Source of the DNA: Turnera subulata
Taxonomy: Eukaryota; Streptophyta; Magnoliopsida; Malpighiales; Passifloraceae
Length of the DNA stretch: 64,000 nucleotides
Assembly: GCA_028386065.3 (NCBI GenBank)
Contig: JAKUCV010003299.1
Coordinates: 1-64,000 of the forward strand
Reading direction: 5' to 3'
Both the position numbers and the translations under genes were made by a program. The notes below the pieces were generated by a model. It was not told where the DNA came from and did not search any database. It worked only from the letters and a program-made list of their open reading frames with translations. This document shows positions 19,909 through 32,148 of the stretch, in pieces; position 1 is the first letter of the stretch; every line of letters starts with the position of its first letter.

Positions 19909-22691
19909 GTTATCGTTTCTGTTCTTCAAAAGCATTAGTAAATATATGGATACATAAGAGATGTGCCCATTTATAACGAACAGCAGAGAAAGATGATGAC
20001 AGTCACATCGATCTCTTCTCTAGGTTTTTAACATCTAACATATATAATCTATAATCATGGAATCATGGTAGTTAGTTTTTTATATTGCATTGGATATATG
20101 ATGGCAGAGTTCATTAGTTAATATTATTTTGCTAGGATGAGAGGTTTTTTGGAAACATATACATCTACTACTCTTATATACAATATATTAGTATCTCATA
20201 ATGGAAAAATTTAGTATCAAATGCAATTGAATGGGGAGGTGCCCAAAATTGAGGAATAGAGATGGTTGTAGTAAAATAATTTAATAGGAAATAAAAAATT
20301 ATGTTTATAGCTTGATGGTAAGACTAAAGAATTGTTATATTCCATATTAGCATTAAAATTGTAACTATTCGTATATATGGATACAAATTGTCACCAGTGC
20401 TTCTACTTATCTAGTAACAATCCTCTCTATTATCCCCCAATGTTATTGACTGTTTGTTTTTCTATCTTTATGTAATATAACTCTATTTTATGTTTTTCTA
20501 CCTTTATATAATACAACTAATTTATTTTCAAGTTGACAATGTTTTATATGCAATAGGTTCAATATATGCCTAATTCCCCTATATAAAAAAGCTTAAATAA
20601 TGGCCATGTTATGTTAATGTTATAACTCAACCCAATTAATAACACTAACATTCAATAGTTCTCATTCCATTAAGTATTTAACCTAAAAAAAAAATAATTA
20701 CGACCAACAATCTCCACGTTTCTCTCATAAACTGACAGTCTACCGCTGTCACAGTGAATATTATTGAGGTGCATATCTATTTTTTTTCAAGGATTGGCTA
20801 CACGATGTGGAACTTTTTTGGTGAAAGCTTCACTGTTATTGTGAGGCATGAAAGCTATTTTTTAGTTATTTTTTCAACCTTTGGGTGCAAATTGGAACCA
20901 GGAGAAAATTCTACTTTTTCAGCAAAGAAAATACTCTGTAAAAAAATAAAGAAAAATCGGAAAAGCCAAATTGGAGTGTTGCTTCATCAGCCGTGTTAGT
21001 ATCTCAGATTGATAAAAAATGGTGGTGCAGAATAATTTTTGGTTGGGTCTAACCCATATCCTTGGAGTCGTAAATTTCCTTGCCTATTTAGGATCTCCTG
21101 CTTTGAGCGATTTGTTGGATTGATTCATTTGCAATCAAAGACTGGACTGGTTCATTATATATATAAAAAACAAAAAAAAAAAACAAAAAGACTGGGCTGG
21201 TTAGGCCCGATTCACACTTGTTCAACCAAGGGAATAGTTACACTAAAAAACTAGTTTCACATTGTGTTTTGTTTTCGGGACAAAGATAGCTTCATAAATA
21301 TGCAATATGCAACACATGCAACGCAGGCTTGATGTGCCCATCAGTCCTATCTCTCCCAAACTATGCTATACAAAACGTATTACCCAAATGCAATATAGTA
21401 ATCTTGAAGGTTGGTTCCCAAAGTCAGAAATTTTATTCTAGATCAGCTAACTATATATATATTTTTTCGGTGGTAAAAAATAGGGCATGAGAGTGCATGG
21501 TGTCAAGATATGTCCTTAATAATAGGCCTTTCATTTCAGAGGAATATCAACACAAAACCATTCAAACCAGTGAACGAACAGTAGAAGCCTAACGTTGGAC
21601 TGTTTGGGTCATGCTAGGGGCGCATTGCCCACAACCAAAGCACATAATTTCTAATTATTGCAACCCAACTAGCTGAGCACTGAAATTGCTTGATTGATTG
21701 AGACTTTCCAATTTTTTCAATATGGATTTTTTTATGACAAAGGCCTATATTGATTAGTACTACTACAATGTTCAAAACTAGATACAAAAGGATCCGAGGG
21801 ATGTAAAATGAACCGAATCCCAAGTTGATCACACTCACCCTTTTACTTGCTTGTAGTCTCTTCCCAAGTGCCGCGTCCAAGCCGATCTTTAATCATTTAT
21901 TACTTTTGAGGACAATCTGGGGAACATTTAATTAAACCAAAACAGATAAAAACTCTCATCTTCACAATTGTGTGTCTCAAAAGTAACACCTGTCTCCCTT
22001 GTGGCAGACCGAATAATTTCTTTTGTTTTCTTTTCTTTTTCCTGATAGTAGACTACAAATAAGACACAAGTACTGCCTCGAGCGACAAGATGCCCCCATC
22101 AAAGAAAATTTTAATTGTGATCAGCCTAAAACAATGCATTTAGAATTGAGCTCCTCCAATAATAATAGAAAATGAATTGAGTTCTTCCTGAAACTTAGTT
22201 TTAAAAAAGAAGAAGAGTTCTTCAAAGTTCAAACGGGGTATGGCAAAGCTGGTCCCATTGGCCCAATGAACTTGTCCCATGTTGACCCAATTCTACTTAA
22301 AAAATTTCACGCTTGCATGGTTATCCTCACTCTAGAGCATTTTTGGCCGATAGGAGAGGAAGAAGTAATACCTATTTGATTAAATATTGAAGTACCTTTT
22401 TTCCAATTTTTTTTAAAAATTATCAATGCCATAAGTAGTAATAAGTACGGTAAATTAAATAAGAGCCATGCAATTAAAGTTATAATTTTTTTTTGGTGAA
22501 AACAATTAAAAGTTATAATGGTGCAACAATCACAAACTGGCCATTACACACTTTCTTTTTTCTCAACTTGAAACATTAAAGACGAAACACTGCAAATTAA
22601 CAACCCTCAAATGTAGAACGAAACAATACTATAAACTAGTGACCCCCATTATAGTAGTAGTAAGCACGTAGAGCTACGAACAAGAGGGCAA
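19909..22691. other. Intergenic
   Basis: AT-rich, with no supported gene. It contains the micro-insertion at 22471-22519. Confidence 0.5.
22471..22519. repeat. Poly(T) micro-insertion, 16-17 bp TSD
   Basis: CAATTAAAGTTATAAT (22471-22486) and CAATTAAAAGTTATAAT (22503-22519) flank a T run plus GGTGAAAA (16 bp). Confidence 0.6.
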
Positions 22692-24198
22692 TTAACGTGG
22701 GCACTTGGGGTTAAAAGCAAAAGGGCCAACTGTGAAGAGAACATATTCTGTCTTGTGGGAATCAGAAAATTTCTTCTCTGGCCTGAGTTCTCCGCCAGTG
22801 ATTCCACCATGGAGATTGGTTGGTTTGCTGCAGGTTGCGTTGGTTGATGAGAGCAGGGAGACCTTGCACTTGTGGTATGCATAGTTGGTCACTGTCTTTG
22901 GTGCTTGGATGTAGAAGTAACCATTCTTGTCAGTTGTTCCCTTAACTTGTAGTGGGTACTTTGTATTATTGCACTGAAGCTTGACTGTGGCCCCTGTAGA
23001 AAAAAACAGTGCCCAATGAGGCAATACTCAGTGGCTCAGTGGTCAAAAATTGTACTAAGTTACTTTGAAATTTAAATTTTACTCCTGCATAGAGTAATGA
23101 GACATGGGAAAAAGTAAAAGCTGCATCAGCCCCATAAAGAAACAAGTAATTGATGCGACATCCAATACTAGCGCTCCCTCACTCTCTCTCTCTCTCTGCC
23201 TCTGAATTCGAAACTCAAATCCATTAATTTCCAGAATGATTAAACAACGTCTCTCTTCAACGGACGAGAAAAAAAAAATTCATGCAAAAGGAAATTATTA
23301 AAAAAAGCTCATTAATCATACTATTTCTTGAACGTGACGTTAATGTTCTAGCTGGCACTTAAGATAAAATGGTTTCTTACCAAAAAAATGGTTTTGACAA
23401 TTTTTTTTTCAGAAGATAAATTTTGATAATATGGTAAACGTGTATTTTAATTAGATCCAAGTATAATGGACAATTAATTTCCTACAGGAAAAAGCATCTT
23501 AGAGTAGCAAACTTAGTTGTAAAAGCAAAAACTTCATCAATAAAAGAAAAGAATTCCAAAGCATTAAAAAGAGAAAATGCTCAAAGTGAAAAAGATGCAG
23601 TAAATGCAAGTAAGAAAAACATAAAAATGTTGATATACTCAAACGATCTGTATAAGTAATGCAGCTATCTACCAAAGCCATGAATGAGGGTTCAAGAAGT
23701 TGAAAACAAACCAGAGAGCGGTGAAGCTCCCACGAGAGTATCAACGGCACCGTATTTGCATGACTTGCAATAAACCACACCCTGCACGGCCACCAAAGTC
23801 CTGTCAAAGTGGGGACGCGGTGGGTGAGCCGGCGGGTGAGGGTGCACCACAGGTGGAGCGTGGACGGGTGCCTTAGCCGGCGGGTGTGAGTAGGGCATTG
23901 GAGGGTGCACCGGTGCGTGCACCGGAGCATGAGCTGGTGGGTGGGCGTGGTGGTGGTGGTGGTGGTGGGCTGGTGAAGGAGCAGTTGCATGGATCGGTGG
24001 CTGGCCGTGGTGGCGGTGGTGGTGGTGGTGGGGTGCTGGTGCGGGAGCAGTTGCAGGGTGGAGATTGTAGCCGTGGCCGCCGTGGTGGGAGGTTGTTGGC
24101 CCAGGAGCCACTGCCATGAACTCTTCTGCACCGAAAACGGTGAAGCAGAGCAAGGAGAGGTGCAGTAGCAGGAGGCATTTGGCTATGGCAAAACCCAT
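22692..24198 (-). CDS. AGP31-like His/Pro-rich cell-wall protein (Ole e 1 family)
   Basis: Two exons: 24198-23712 and 22993-22692, with stop TAA at 22694-22692. The intron runs from GT at 23711 to AG at 22994 (acceptor TTTTTTTCTACAG) and the exons join in phase to give 262 residues. The protein starts with a signal peptide (MGFAIAKCLLLLHLSLLCF...FGA). A His- and Pro-rich region of HHHHHH runs and repeated AP/HPP/PVHAP motifs (about residues 35-140) follows, typical of hydroxyproline-O-glycosylated arabinogalactan proteins. The C-terminal Ole e 1-like (PAC) domain has Cys in VVYCKSCKYG, LQCNN, HKCKVS, ATCSKP and PKCPR. This layout matches non-classical AGP30/AGP31 and DcAGP1, secreted wall proteins whose His stretch and PAC domain bind pectin and other wall polymers. 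The start was chosen at 24198 because it opens the signal peptide; the frame extends upstream to 24396 but lacks sense there. Confidence 0.9.
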
Positions 24199-24302
24199 TT
24201 TTGTGTTCTGTAGTTTTCCTTTAGAGGAAGTAAGAAAAGAAGAGAGAAATATAGAGAGACTACTAGAGATGGGTGTGAAGTAGGGGTTTTCAAGGAGGTG
24301 GG

Positions 24303-24309
24303 TTTTATA
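24303..24309 (-). promoter_or_regulatory. TATA box of the AGP31-like gene
   Basis: TATAAAA on the minus strand, 105 bp upstream of the chosen ATG, placing transcription start near 24275 and giving a ~75-bp leader. Confidence 0.6.
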
Positions 24310-24653
24310 GCACTTTAGCCCCGTGATTCGTTGCGGTTTTGTTGATAAAAATCTTGGTTTTTTAATTACTAGTAGCCCCCATTCTAAGGCCTCCAACTGG
24401 CCAGATAATTTTTTTTAGGCCATAACTGGACAGATAATTATGGCATATCTCGTTTTGTTGGTAATTGTAGTATAGAGATTCTGGTAATTTCCTCATAGAG
24501 AAAAATAGATTAGGGGAAGTTTTAAATTCGGTCCACTTTGGAGTTGGGAAACACTAATGGCCAACTAATAATTGAATTTTTTTCCGCCGGTTTATCGCCT
24601 ACTTATTTATGCATAATTGAAGATTAGTCCCATAATTAAGGAAGTGTATGTAA

Positions 24654-24692
24654 AGCAATTAGTGTTTTTTTTTTGACAGAGCAATTAATGTT
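24654..24692. repeat. Poly(T) micro-insertion, 13-bp TSD
   Basis: AGCAATTAGTGTT (24654-24666) and AGCAATTAATGTT (24680-24692) flank a T run plus GACAG. The repeats differ at one position. Confidence 0.5.
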
Positions 24693-26060
24693 GGTGGGGT
24701 AGAAAAATGTAACGAAGACACACATAAACGGAAACTTGTACTGTTCTGCATCTTTTACGCAGTGAAATAGCCCCCCATTCTAAGGCCTCCCAGTTCAAAA
24801 ATGAAAAGCCTCCACAATCCGCACGGTTATATGAATATCATATATGTGGGCAATTTTTTTTGAATCTTCATATTGTATGCTCAATTTTATTTTTTAATTG
24901 AAATGTCTTTTTTCAAAAATTAAAGATTTCTTTTATAAAAAAAGATTATTATATGTTTTTTTTGAGAAAAATTATTATGAGTTCTTAATGAGGGCATACT
25001 TGCTAGGAACAAGAAGCTACTGAAGTATTAAATTCAAGAAAAATTGGTATAAAGACAAATTTAATAATTAGGCCGAAAGGGTGTAGATGATAAAAAGAAT
25101 TAAAAGATGCGTAGGAAATGTCAATTCAACTGTTCGAACTCGGGATAGTAGAAATAAACGGGGAATGCAAAGGCACAGAACCACGATATAATTAACGACC
25201 TAATTATATAGTGTGCTAAATATAATTAAGTTATTAAATATCATACAAGTTAAGAAAAAGTATGAGATTATGGAAAAAATTATATACAATATTAAGAATT
25301 TAAGAAAAAATATTAAAAATCTAAATACCATATTACTAAATTTAAAAGGAGCTATATGCTTAATTTAAAAAATTAGAGGGCCATGGCCACCTGCAGCCCT
25401 CATGAGGATTAGCCACTGCCTGACCATAATTAAGTTCGTTACTGGGGACGGAAAAAGGTCTTTTAAGGGGAATATGCTTACAAATATAATGGACGAGATA
25501 TTCACTCCCCCAAAAAACATGGATGCATTTTTTTTTTTTTCTATTCTCTTATCCATTAATTTTCTTCATGTCCCTGAAGCTGGGGATCAGGGCATACGTA
25601 TGGTATAAATTAAAGCTGCCTTACTTTATTCTATATGTATTTTATTAAGCAAAGATAGGGTGAACTGTGAAGTAGAATGAAGTTCAAATCACATAATAAC
25701 CATTATTTTTTCTTTTGCTTTGTTGAAAAAAAAAATCCCATGGTTTGAAATTTGATAAGACTCCACGTCGGCAAGATGCTTTCTGGCCAAAGGGTCATTA
25801 ACTAATTATGTAAAACTACTGATCATGCTTGCCAGATTGCGTCCCCAGATGCTTCGATTTTCATTATGGCAGAGAAAAGTACAAGGAGTCCTTTAATCGA
25901 TGGCATTGCAGATAACATAAAAAAAGAGTTTGGTGGTTTTGCGCATAACTTACTAGTTTAGTTTGTTTTTATGGTCTTAGGCTTTTTAAATACCATTACT
26001 TATAGTCTGTATGACCTAATTATACTATACTATATATCATGCTTTGACCTTGACAAGTTT

Positions 26061-26107
26061 AAAAAGTATCAATAAATATGTTCAAAAAAAAAAAAGTATC
26101 AATAAAT
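26061..26107. repeat. Poly(A) micro-insertion, 17-bp perfect TSD
   Basis: AAAAAGTATCAATAAAT occurs at 26061-26077 and 26091-26107. The insert is ATGTTC followed by A residues (13 bp). This is the longest perfect duplication with a minimal insert apart from 46729-46795. Confidence 0.65.
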
Positions 26108-27995
26108 GTCTATAGGATAAATAATTCAACTACGCCAAACCGATATGTACCAAGTTATCCATACACAGCCAATATAATCCATGTGCCTTTGTTACAGGAG
26201 AAGTCAAGGGCCTCAGTACTCAGTAGGTGCCCTGCTTCAAAAAAAAAAAATTATACTACATAGTTCATAGGTAATTAGTGACAAAAGAAATAGTTCTTAG
26301 GTCCCGGGCGGTAATGCATAGGAGTTTTGGATCCTGAACCTCACTAATTATGCAAGCCACTTGAAGCAAAGTATAATGCTCCATATTTACTCCTTTCTTT
26401 GGAATGAAAAGAAATAGTAATATGTTCACTACTATCTAGTTGGGTTTACGTTTAATAATGTGCACTTTCTCTCTAACAAGCTGCAATCTCTAGATTACTT
26501 AATGGACTATATTAGTATATTAATGGCTACTATTAATGCAATGCCTGTGATAGGCATGCAGTAGCATTAGCAGCTGCCCCTTGGATTGCTCTCTGTAGCC
26601 TCCATGGGCACAGAGACGACCCGCTGCAGCAGGTGCCAGACTGAGCTGAACCATTTTTCCAGTTGGTGGTTACCTTATTCGGATTAGATTCTATACTTGC
26701 TTTCTTTTTTTTATTTGAGAACAATTGTTAATCTATATTAGTAATCTGCCTCTGGGGCAGGAAACAAGTATTATGGAGGGGAGCCCCCATGTTATGGAGT
26801 TTTCTTATAGACAAAAAAAAAAAAACATTAGCTGCTGCAGATCATGACATCATGGCAGTTGTCATCAAAACTTACAATTTCAAAAGACGAGGCACAAGGA
26901 GCGAATATACAAACTTATATTAGCAACACATCCAATTAAAATTAAACACCAGAAGAAAATAACCTTCTTCCCAATTATTATCTTTCGGCATTACATCACT
27001 AGTCCAAAAATGTTGCTCTCAATACTCATAATCAAATTAATCTAGCTATGACACTTGACTATTGAAAAAAAATGCTGTCCAATATACAACAATTGAACAC
27101 TTTGCGTTGTAGTTTGTGGGTCAACTTAGAATATATAGTATTACGGACCGGTACCGGTAATCCCTTGGAGCTTCTCAACTTATAATATAGAGTATTATTG
27201 ACCGGACAGGAAATCCCCTTCGAGCTATTCTCCCGCAAAGCATATTGTGTAATATAATAAGAGAAATGGTTTACAGGCGGGCCTCCATATCATATTATAA
27301 ATTGGATAAAGAAAATATCATATTATAAATTTAATGAATGATCAGCAGCAGATGCATGTGGATATGCGGTGAAGGTAGTGTTTCTTTCTTTCCTTTTTTT
27401 TTTTTCTTTTGAATCTGAAGAAAGTGTTTGTTTTGCTGTGTTCCATCAATGGCTGCATACGTGTTCTGTGAATAGAAGAGTTTAGGTACTGGAGTCCCAT
27501 AATAAAATTTCCTCTGGAGTAGTATCTAAATGTTCTGATTTGATCCTTTTAAACTACTCCCATTTTTTGAGTAACTTAACATTAATATTGCCAAACAACA
27601 TTAATTTCACATTGACTTCTGTGAGGGTTCACGCATCCTCATGTACATAGAGTACCTATGGCTATGTGCCGTCAATTTGTTTGCTGTAGAATCTCCAGTT
27701 CGTTAAAAAATTTACAAATTGATCACAATCGGCCAATTAAAGCAAATTTGTTAGTAATTTGCTGGAACTGGACTAAACCAGTGTCTAAATAAAAATAAAT
27801 AAATAAATAAATAAAAGAAAGTGGGATGAGAATTGGGCCAAGTAAAGCAAAATCTAGCTTCGATCCAAGCAGAAAATGATTGGTCCACAGCTACTTAGAG
27901 GGATTTGTTTGTGTGAATCAAAAGGTCTTAAAAGGAGTTTCCTGTTATTGTAAAACAAAAATAATATATGATAGGCCCGTCATAGAGTCACAAAC

Positions 27996-28065
27996 ATGTT
28001 CGTATTATTCTATATAGCATATATGGGCTTATGTTCGTATTATTCTATATAGCATATATGGGCTT
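27996..28065 (+). repeat. Tandem 35-bp duplication
   Basis: A unit starting ATGTTCGTATTATTC and ending ATATGGGCTT is present twice without a spacer (27996-28030 and 28031-28065), with no mismatches. Confidence 0.9.
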
Positions 28066-29339
28066 CTCTTGTACGCGTGTAGTGGACGAGTTTGGGACAG
28101 GGGTGTGGGCTTAACTTTTTCATTGATTGATTTATCTTAAGCGAATCTCCTGGCCCAAACAGAGGAGACATAATTAAACTGTTGCTCCGTTTTTTCAATT
28201 GGTAACTAACCAATTAGTGTTCGTAATGAGACCAACACGAGCCGCCTCGACCATTAACTCTTTTGGTTAGGGTGGTCAGTTCACATGATAACGGAGCCAT
28301 CACTCACCATATATATGTAATCTCTAATTACTCCGGTTTTAACTGAAATCAGGGCGGAGAGAAGATTTTCAGTGTATTTTGCACATATTACTTTTTGACA
28401 TGCATCAACTTGTTATTTGTCTGGCGTAAGGGGTACATTTTCTTTACTTTCATATCTTAACTTAATAGAGTGTTTAGAGTTTAAAATTGAAACTCACTCA
28501 AAAACAGGTAAAACAAAGAGACTACAGGTATCACAGAAAACATGTCTTTTTTCAGTTTCTCAGTGCAAACCTTCTCCCCATTATTTCTCTTCAAACTGGA
28601 TTCGGTATTACCATGGTTTTGAACCCTCAAGATCAATGAATGGCCTTTGTCTAAAAATGACTCTTTCATTGGCCAAATTAACGTCATCCATTTCTTCTCT
28701 TGTTGATAATTAATGGTTGGCATAGGCGTTGTGCTTAGATACAGTAACCAACCGTATAGGTTCTAGTTTCTTATCAGTAGAAATTCATATTTACATAGTG
28801 ATCACACACAAAAAAAGGTGAGACATGAGATAAATTTGTAAAGAAAACTTACACCCCTAAATTTGGTATAGAATAAGTGGTTTATTTTGTGGTTTTATTA
28901 CTTGACCAACCAAATTTTTGATAGATTAAGCAATTTTTCAATTTGTAATTATACGTACATTTTAGGTAGGTGTGAAACTGAAAGTACCCACAAATGTGAA
29001 TAATAACACCATTCTTTTTCCGAACCGAGTGAAAAAAGAAAAGTGATCTTAGCTATTCGTGAAGGAAAGCAAAAAAAAACAGACTATTGACCTTTACCGG
29101 GTTAATTTGACTATTCCACACACACCTCGTCATCCTCATGACGTCAGGCATATTGCCATATTGGCTACCTCACTTAAGAGAGCCAAGCTCGTAGGAAATG
29201 TTTTCCAGCAGTTCTTCTAAGGAAAAAAAACTGATTAAAAAACTCCTAAAGATGTAACCTAATCAAATATTATATTTGCAAAATCCACAGCCCTCGTGGA
29301 TATATATGCATTGTTCTTTTGAGAACAAAAAAAAAAAAA

Positions 29340-30590
29340 AGAAGAGAATCCTTGTAAGGAACTTTTTGGATTGTCCAAGAAAATCAAAAGACGGCTTGAA
29401 AATTGCTCTCATTGGCTGCACCTACAGATTCTTGCATTGAATAATCATTACCTTCTATTCAAATGGCTATGGAAGTTTACACAATCTCAGGGAAGTTGCT
29501 GGAAAACTCTCATTACAAACGAGTGTGCTAGAAGTTCAAATGATCTAAACCCACAATTTATTGGCTAAGGCTTCCACCATCGTGCTTCAACACAAGTACC
29601 CACAGCTTTTTTTTTTTTTTAATCTCAAATTGCAAGGACTGGTCTGTTTACGACTGTCTTCAAACTGTCCAATCTAATCCCAGGTGGACTACTATGTGGA
29701 GAAGGCCTTTGCGGGAATGGGAACGATTAGAGACGAACTCTTTGTGGCAGGAGCTGTCATGGTGAATTTTCAAAGTCGGGTTGATGATCACTGGAGATGG
29801 ATGGGTGGATCAAACGGGAATATTTACTTTGTCAAAGGTGCAAATGAGGTCATTTACAAGATGAGGGGTGCTTGTAGAGTTAAACCCTTTGTGTACGTAG
29901 TTGGGATTAACTCCATATAAAGTCGAATGTTGGCTTTGTCTTGCAGTTAACAATAGTATCTCCCCCAGAGACACACTGCGGCAAAGAGATATTATTACTT
30001 TGGCTGATTCTCTGTGTGCTCTCAACTTGAGTCTAGGGACCATTTGTTATTTTTGTGTCCTTGCTCTTGGAATGTTTGGTGCAAGTTATGCAAGTGGTGG
30101 GGTATCTAATGGGTGTGCACCTGAAACTTTGGAAGATTTGCTATATCAATAGGCCTTCTTACCCCATGATAGTTGCAGCCGATCCCTATGGGTCATTATT
30201 AGTTTTGTAACACTTTGGACACCGTGGTTGGAGAGAAATAGAAGAATTTTGAATGATAAACAAGGCGATGTGGATAGAGTTGTTGATCTTATTCTTGTGC
30301 ACCGTACAATTTGGATAAAGGTTCTCTCGCAGGATTCCCCCCTTAGCTTCATGTGTTATTTCAAGTGCAGTTCAAGAATTGGAAGGGACATAAGCGTAAC
30401 TTTCATGCTCTTCAAAGTGGCTCTTGATACTGTGTTGTTTCAGCTAGGTTAATCTGCTGTGTAGTGCTCCCTATCTGTCTTTTGATTTCCTACATGTCTT
30501 TACTGGCCAGGCTGGTGGCTACAACAAACACCACGCCTTCTTTGTAAATATTGGCATTATATTATCAATAAAATTATCGTTAGCATAAAA
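29340..30590 (+). pseudogene. LINE 3' remnant (RT thumb to zf-RVT region)
   Basis: The plus strand preserves broken segments of a LINE polyprotein. LALNNHYLLFKWLWKF (29425-29474) matches the 'ALLxKWLW' segment after the RT palm. PYKVECWLCLAVNNSIS.RDTLR (about 29905-29980) and the ALNLS...CPETLEDLLYQ region (to 30152) match zf-RVT, and WLERNRRILNDKQ (about 30220-30250) matches the post-zf-RVT segment. Frameshifts lie between all blocks, and a T run with unrelated sequence interrupts at about 29600-29680. The 3' end is an A tail after ATTATCGTTAGCAT (30583-30590). The 5' boundary is uncertain. Confidence 0.7.
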
Positions 30591-31038
30591 AAAACATATA
30601 TAGTTTGGAAGAGAGTGGAGACGACCCAGCTAGCTGCTTCTCATGTAATTTTACGCTTCAGAGGATCAGTGTGGTTGTTTAAGTTGAACAGGTATAATGT
30701 ATGGAAGCCAACGCAAACGGAAACACTGCTTAATTAGCCACTTCTCCCATTATGTTTTTTCTGGTTTCCCAACTATTGTAGTAGGATTAATTAGTGAATA
30801 GGACTCCCTTAATTCCCACGCCAATGCATGGATAGCTAATTAACTTGGGTTAATTACTAATAAAATCTTGTAAAGAACAAAGCTAACTTGAGCAAAATTT
30901 AGGCATATACTACATCTTGCTTGAGTCATGCTGTTCATTATATATATATCCAAGCAAACAAACATATATAGAAAGGTAAGTGATCATCACATGCAACCTA
31001 TCCATTTCAGCAGCAGATCGTGATAATGCTATAGTACT
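30591..31038. other. Intergenic / 3' flank of the bHLH gene
   Basis: No gene seen. It would contain the bHLH 3' UTR and poly(A) site on the minus strand. Confidence 0.5.
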
Positions 31039-31942
31039 TCAATTAGCACTAACATCTTGAACAAACTTGTTTAGCCTTGCAGATATCCTTGCAGCTGCAT
31101 CATTACCGCCTGCAGATGAGTCTTGAACCTACACCAAATTAAATTAAAACGGACACGATATTCTGAAACAATATTCTTACAATTTAATTAATTCTTTTCT
31201 TACTGAAATTTGCCAAATATAACGAGATCTCTCAGTAAAACTGTAAAAGGAGCAAGTAAACAATAAAAGAACATCTACGGTTGATAAGCTTGCAAAAAGC
31301 AAGAAGGGTGAGGTTTGGGATTCGAGTCCTATCTTCAAATAAGAAAAAAAGGAACATCTACGTACCTCTGCGTGTATTGAATGGAACACAATGTCCTGAA
31401 CAGCAGAGAAACTGGCGTTGGCAATCTCCACTCCATCTTCATGGAGGAGACGAATGATCTCGTTGAAAATGAACTGGCTGTCGTCCAACCCAGTTATCAA
31501 AACGATCTGTACAGTAGAACCCGTATCGTGGACTTGAATCTGCGGGAATCTTAACCCCATTGTCGTTCCACTATCCATACATGGATTTGACATCTCAACC
31601 CCCATCAAGCTGCCTTTCTTTTCTTTCATTTTCTCCAAGTTTGTCTGCAACTTTTTTATGTAGTTTGTTGCCTCGTGTAGTTGATCGGGCAGGGACACAG
31701 ATTCCTGCAACAAAACAAGAACCAAATCAGAGTAAAACTGAGAGACATTGTTGCCATAGTTAGCTAGCTGCTATACTGTATTCAAGAATGTAGAGATATT
31801 GAGTGAGAGGAGAAAGCTAGACCCTTGAACTCTGATGAGGTACAAGAGAATTCAGCTTGGAGTAAAGCGCCTTCATTTGATTTCTTCTGTTTTTCTCTAT
31901 GGTTTTTCTATCAGCTCTTGATGAGCTAGGGTTTTGCTCCAT
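31039..31942 (-). CDS. bHLH transcription factor, bHLH162-like
   Basis: Three exons: 31942-31823, 31704-31366 and 31128-31039, all in phase 0, giving 182 residues. Donors and acceptors are GT-AG (acceptor TTGTTGCAG; donor GAG/GTACGT; last acceptor TTTGGTGTAG). Exon 1 carries the basic region and helix 1 (TIEKNRRNQMKALYSKLNSL). The loop and helix 2 follow in exon 2 (LPDQLHEATNYIKKLQTNLEKM). A conserved ACT-like C-terminal half (VQIVLITGLDDSQFIFNEII, EDGVEIANASFS) follows. The NRR basic region with upstream E suggests E-box binding. Length, start (MEQNPSSSRADRK) and intron positions match Arabidopsis bHLH162 and its relatives. Alternative: another member of the bHLH118/120/126 group. A small SINE sits in intron 2. 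Confidence 0.92.
31269..31362 (+). mobile_element. Short SINE in bHLH intron 2
   Basis: GAACATCTACG occurs at 31269-31279 and 31352-31362. The ~70-bp insert contains a B-box match GGATTCGAGTCCT (31318-31330) and ends in an A run (31344-31350), so it is a tRNA-derived SINE fragment, opposite in orientation to the gene. It ends 3 bp before the exon 2 splice donor on the gene strand, so the downstream TSD copy overlaps the intron's donor consensus (GTACGTAG). Confidence 0.7.
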
Positions 31943-32140
31943 AAATAGTTCCCTGGAGTTGATTAACCCAAAACCAACACAGCCAGCTCCTCCAAGAAAT
32001 AATGAATAGGTCGCTGGTCACTTAATTTGGTTGCAGGCTTTTATTATTGTCAAAGAAAGAAAAGGCAAAAGCAAATAATATGACTACATACTGGTACAAA
32101 AGCTATCTGATATGAGAGGAGAGTGGGGCTGATGATTGGT

Positions 32141-32148
32141 TTTATATA
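32141..32148 (-). promoter_or_regulatory. TATA box of the bHLH gene
   Basis: TATATAAA on the minus strand, 199 bp upstream of the ATG at 31942, predicting a transcription start near 32110. Confidence 0.6.

Larger units (their letters stand above)
24310..29339. other. Intergenic, about 5 kb
   Basis: No supported gene. It contains the micro-insertions at 24654-24692 and 26061-26107, a 35-bp tandem duplication at 27996-28065 and several A/T runs. Short open frames (25365-25608, 26533-26724, 28417-28723) overlap on opposite strands and show no domains. Confidence 0.5.

Noticed and set aside
23873..24178. Alternative frames across the AGP gene, both strands
   Set aside because: Shadows of the His/Pro-rich repeat; they lack the signal peptide and Ole e 1 domain.
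28417..28723. Small genes on both strands
   Set aside because: The frames overlap on opposite strands, with no domain, splice or promoter support.
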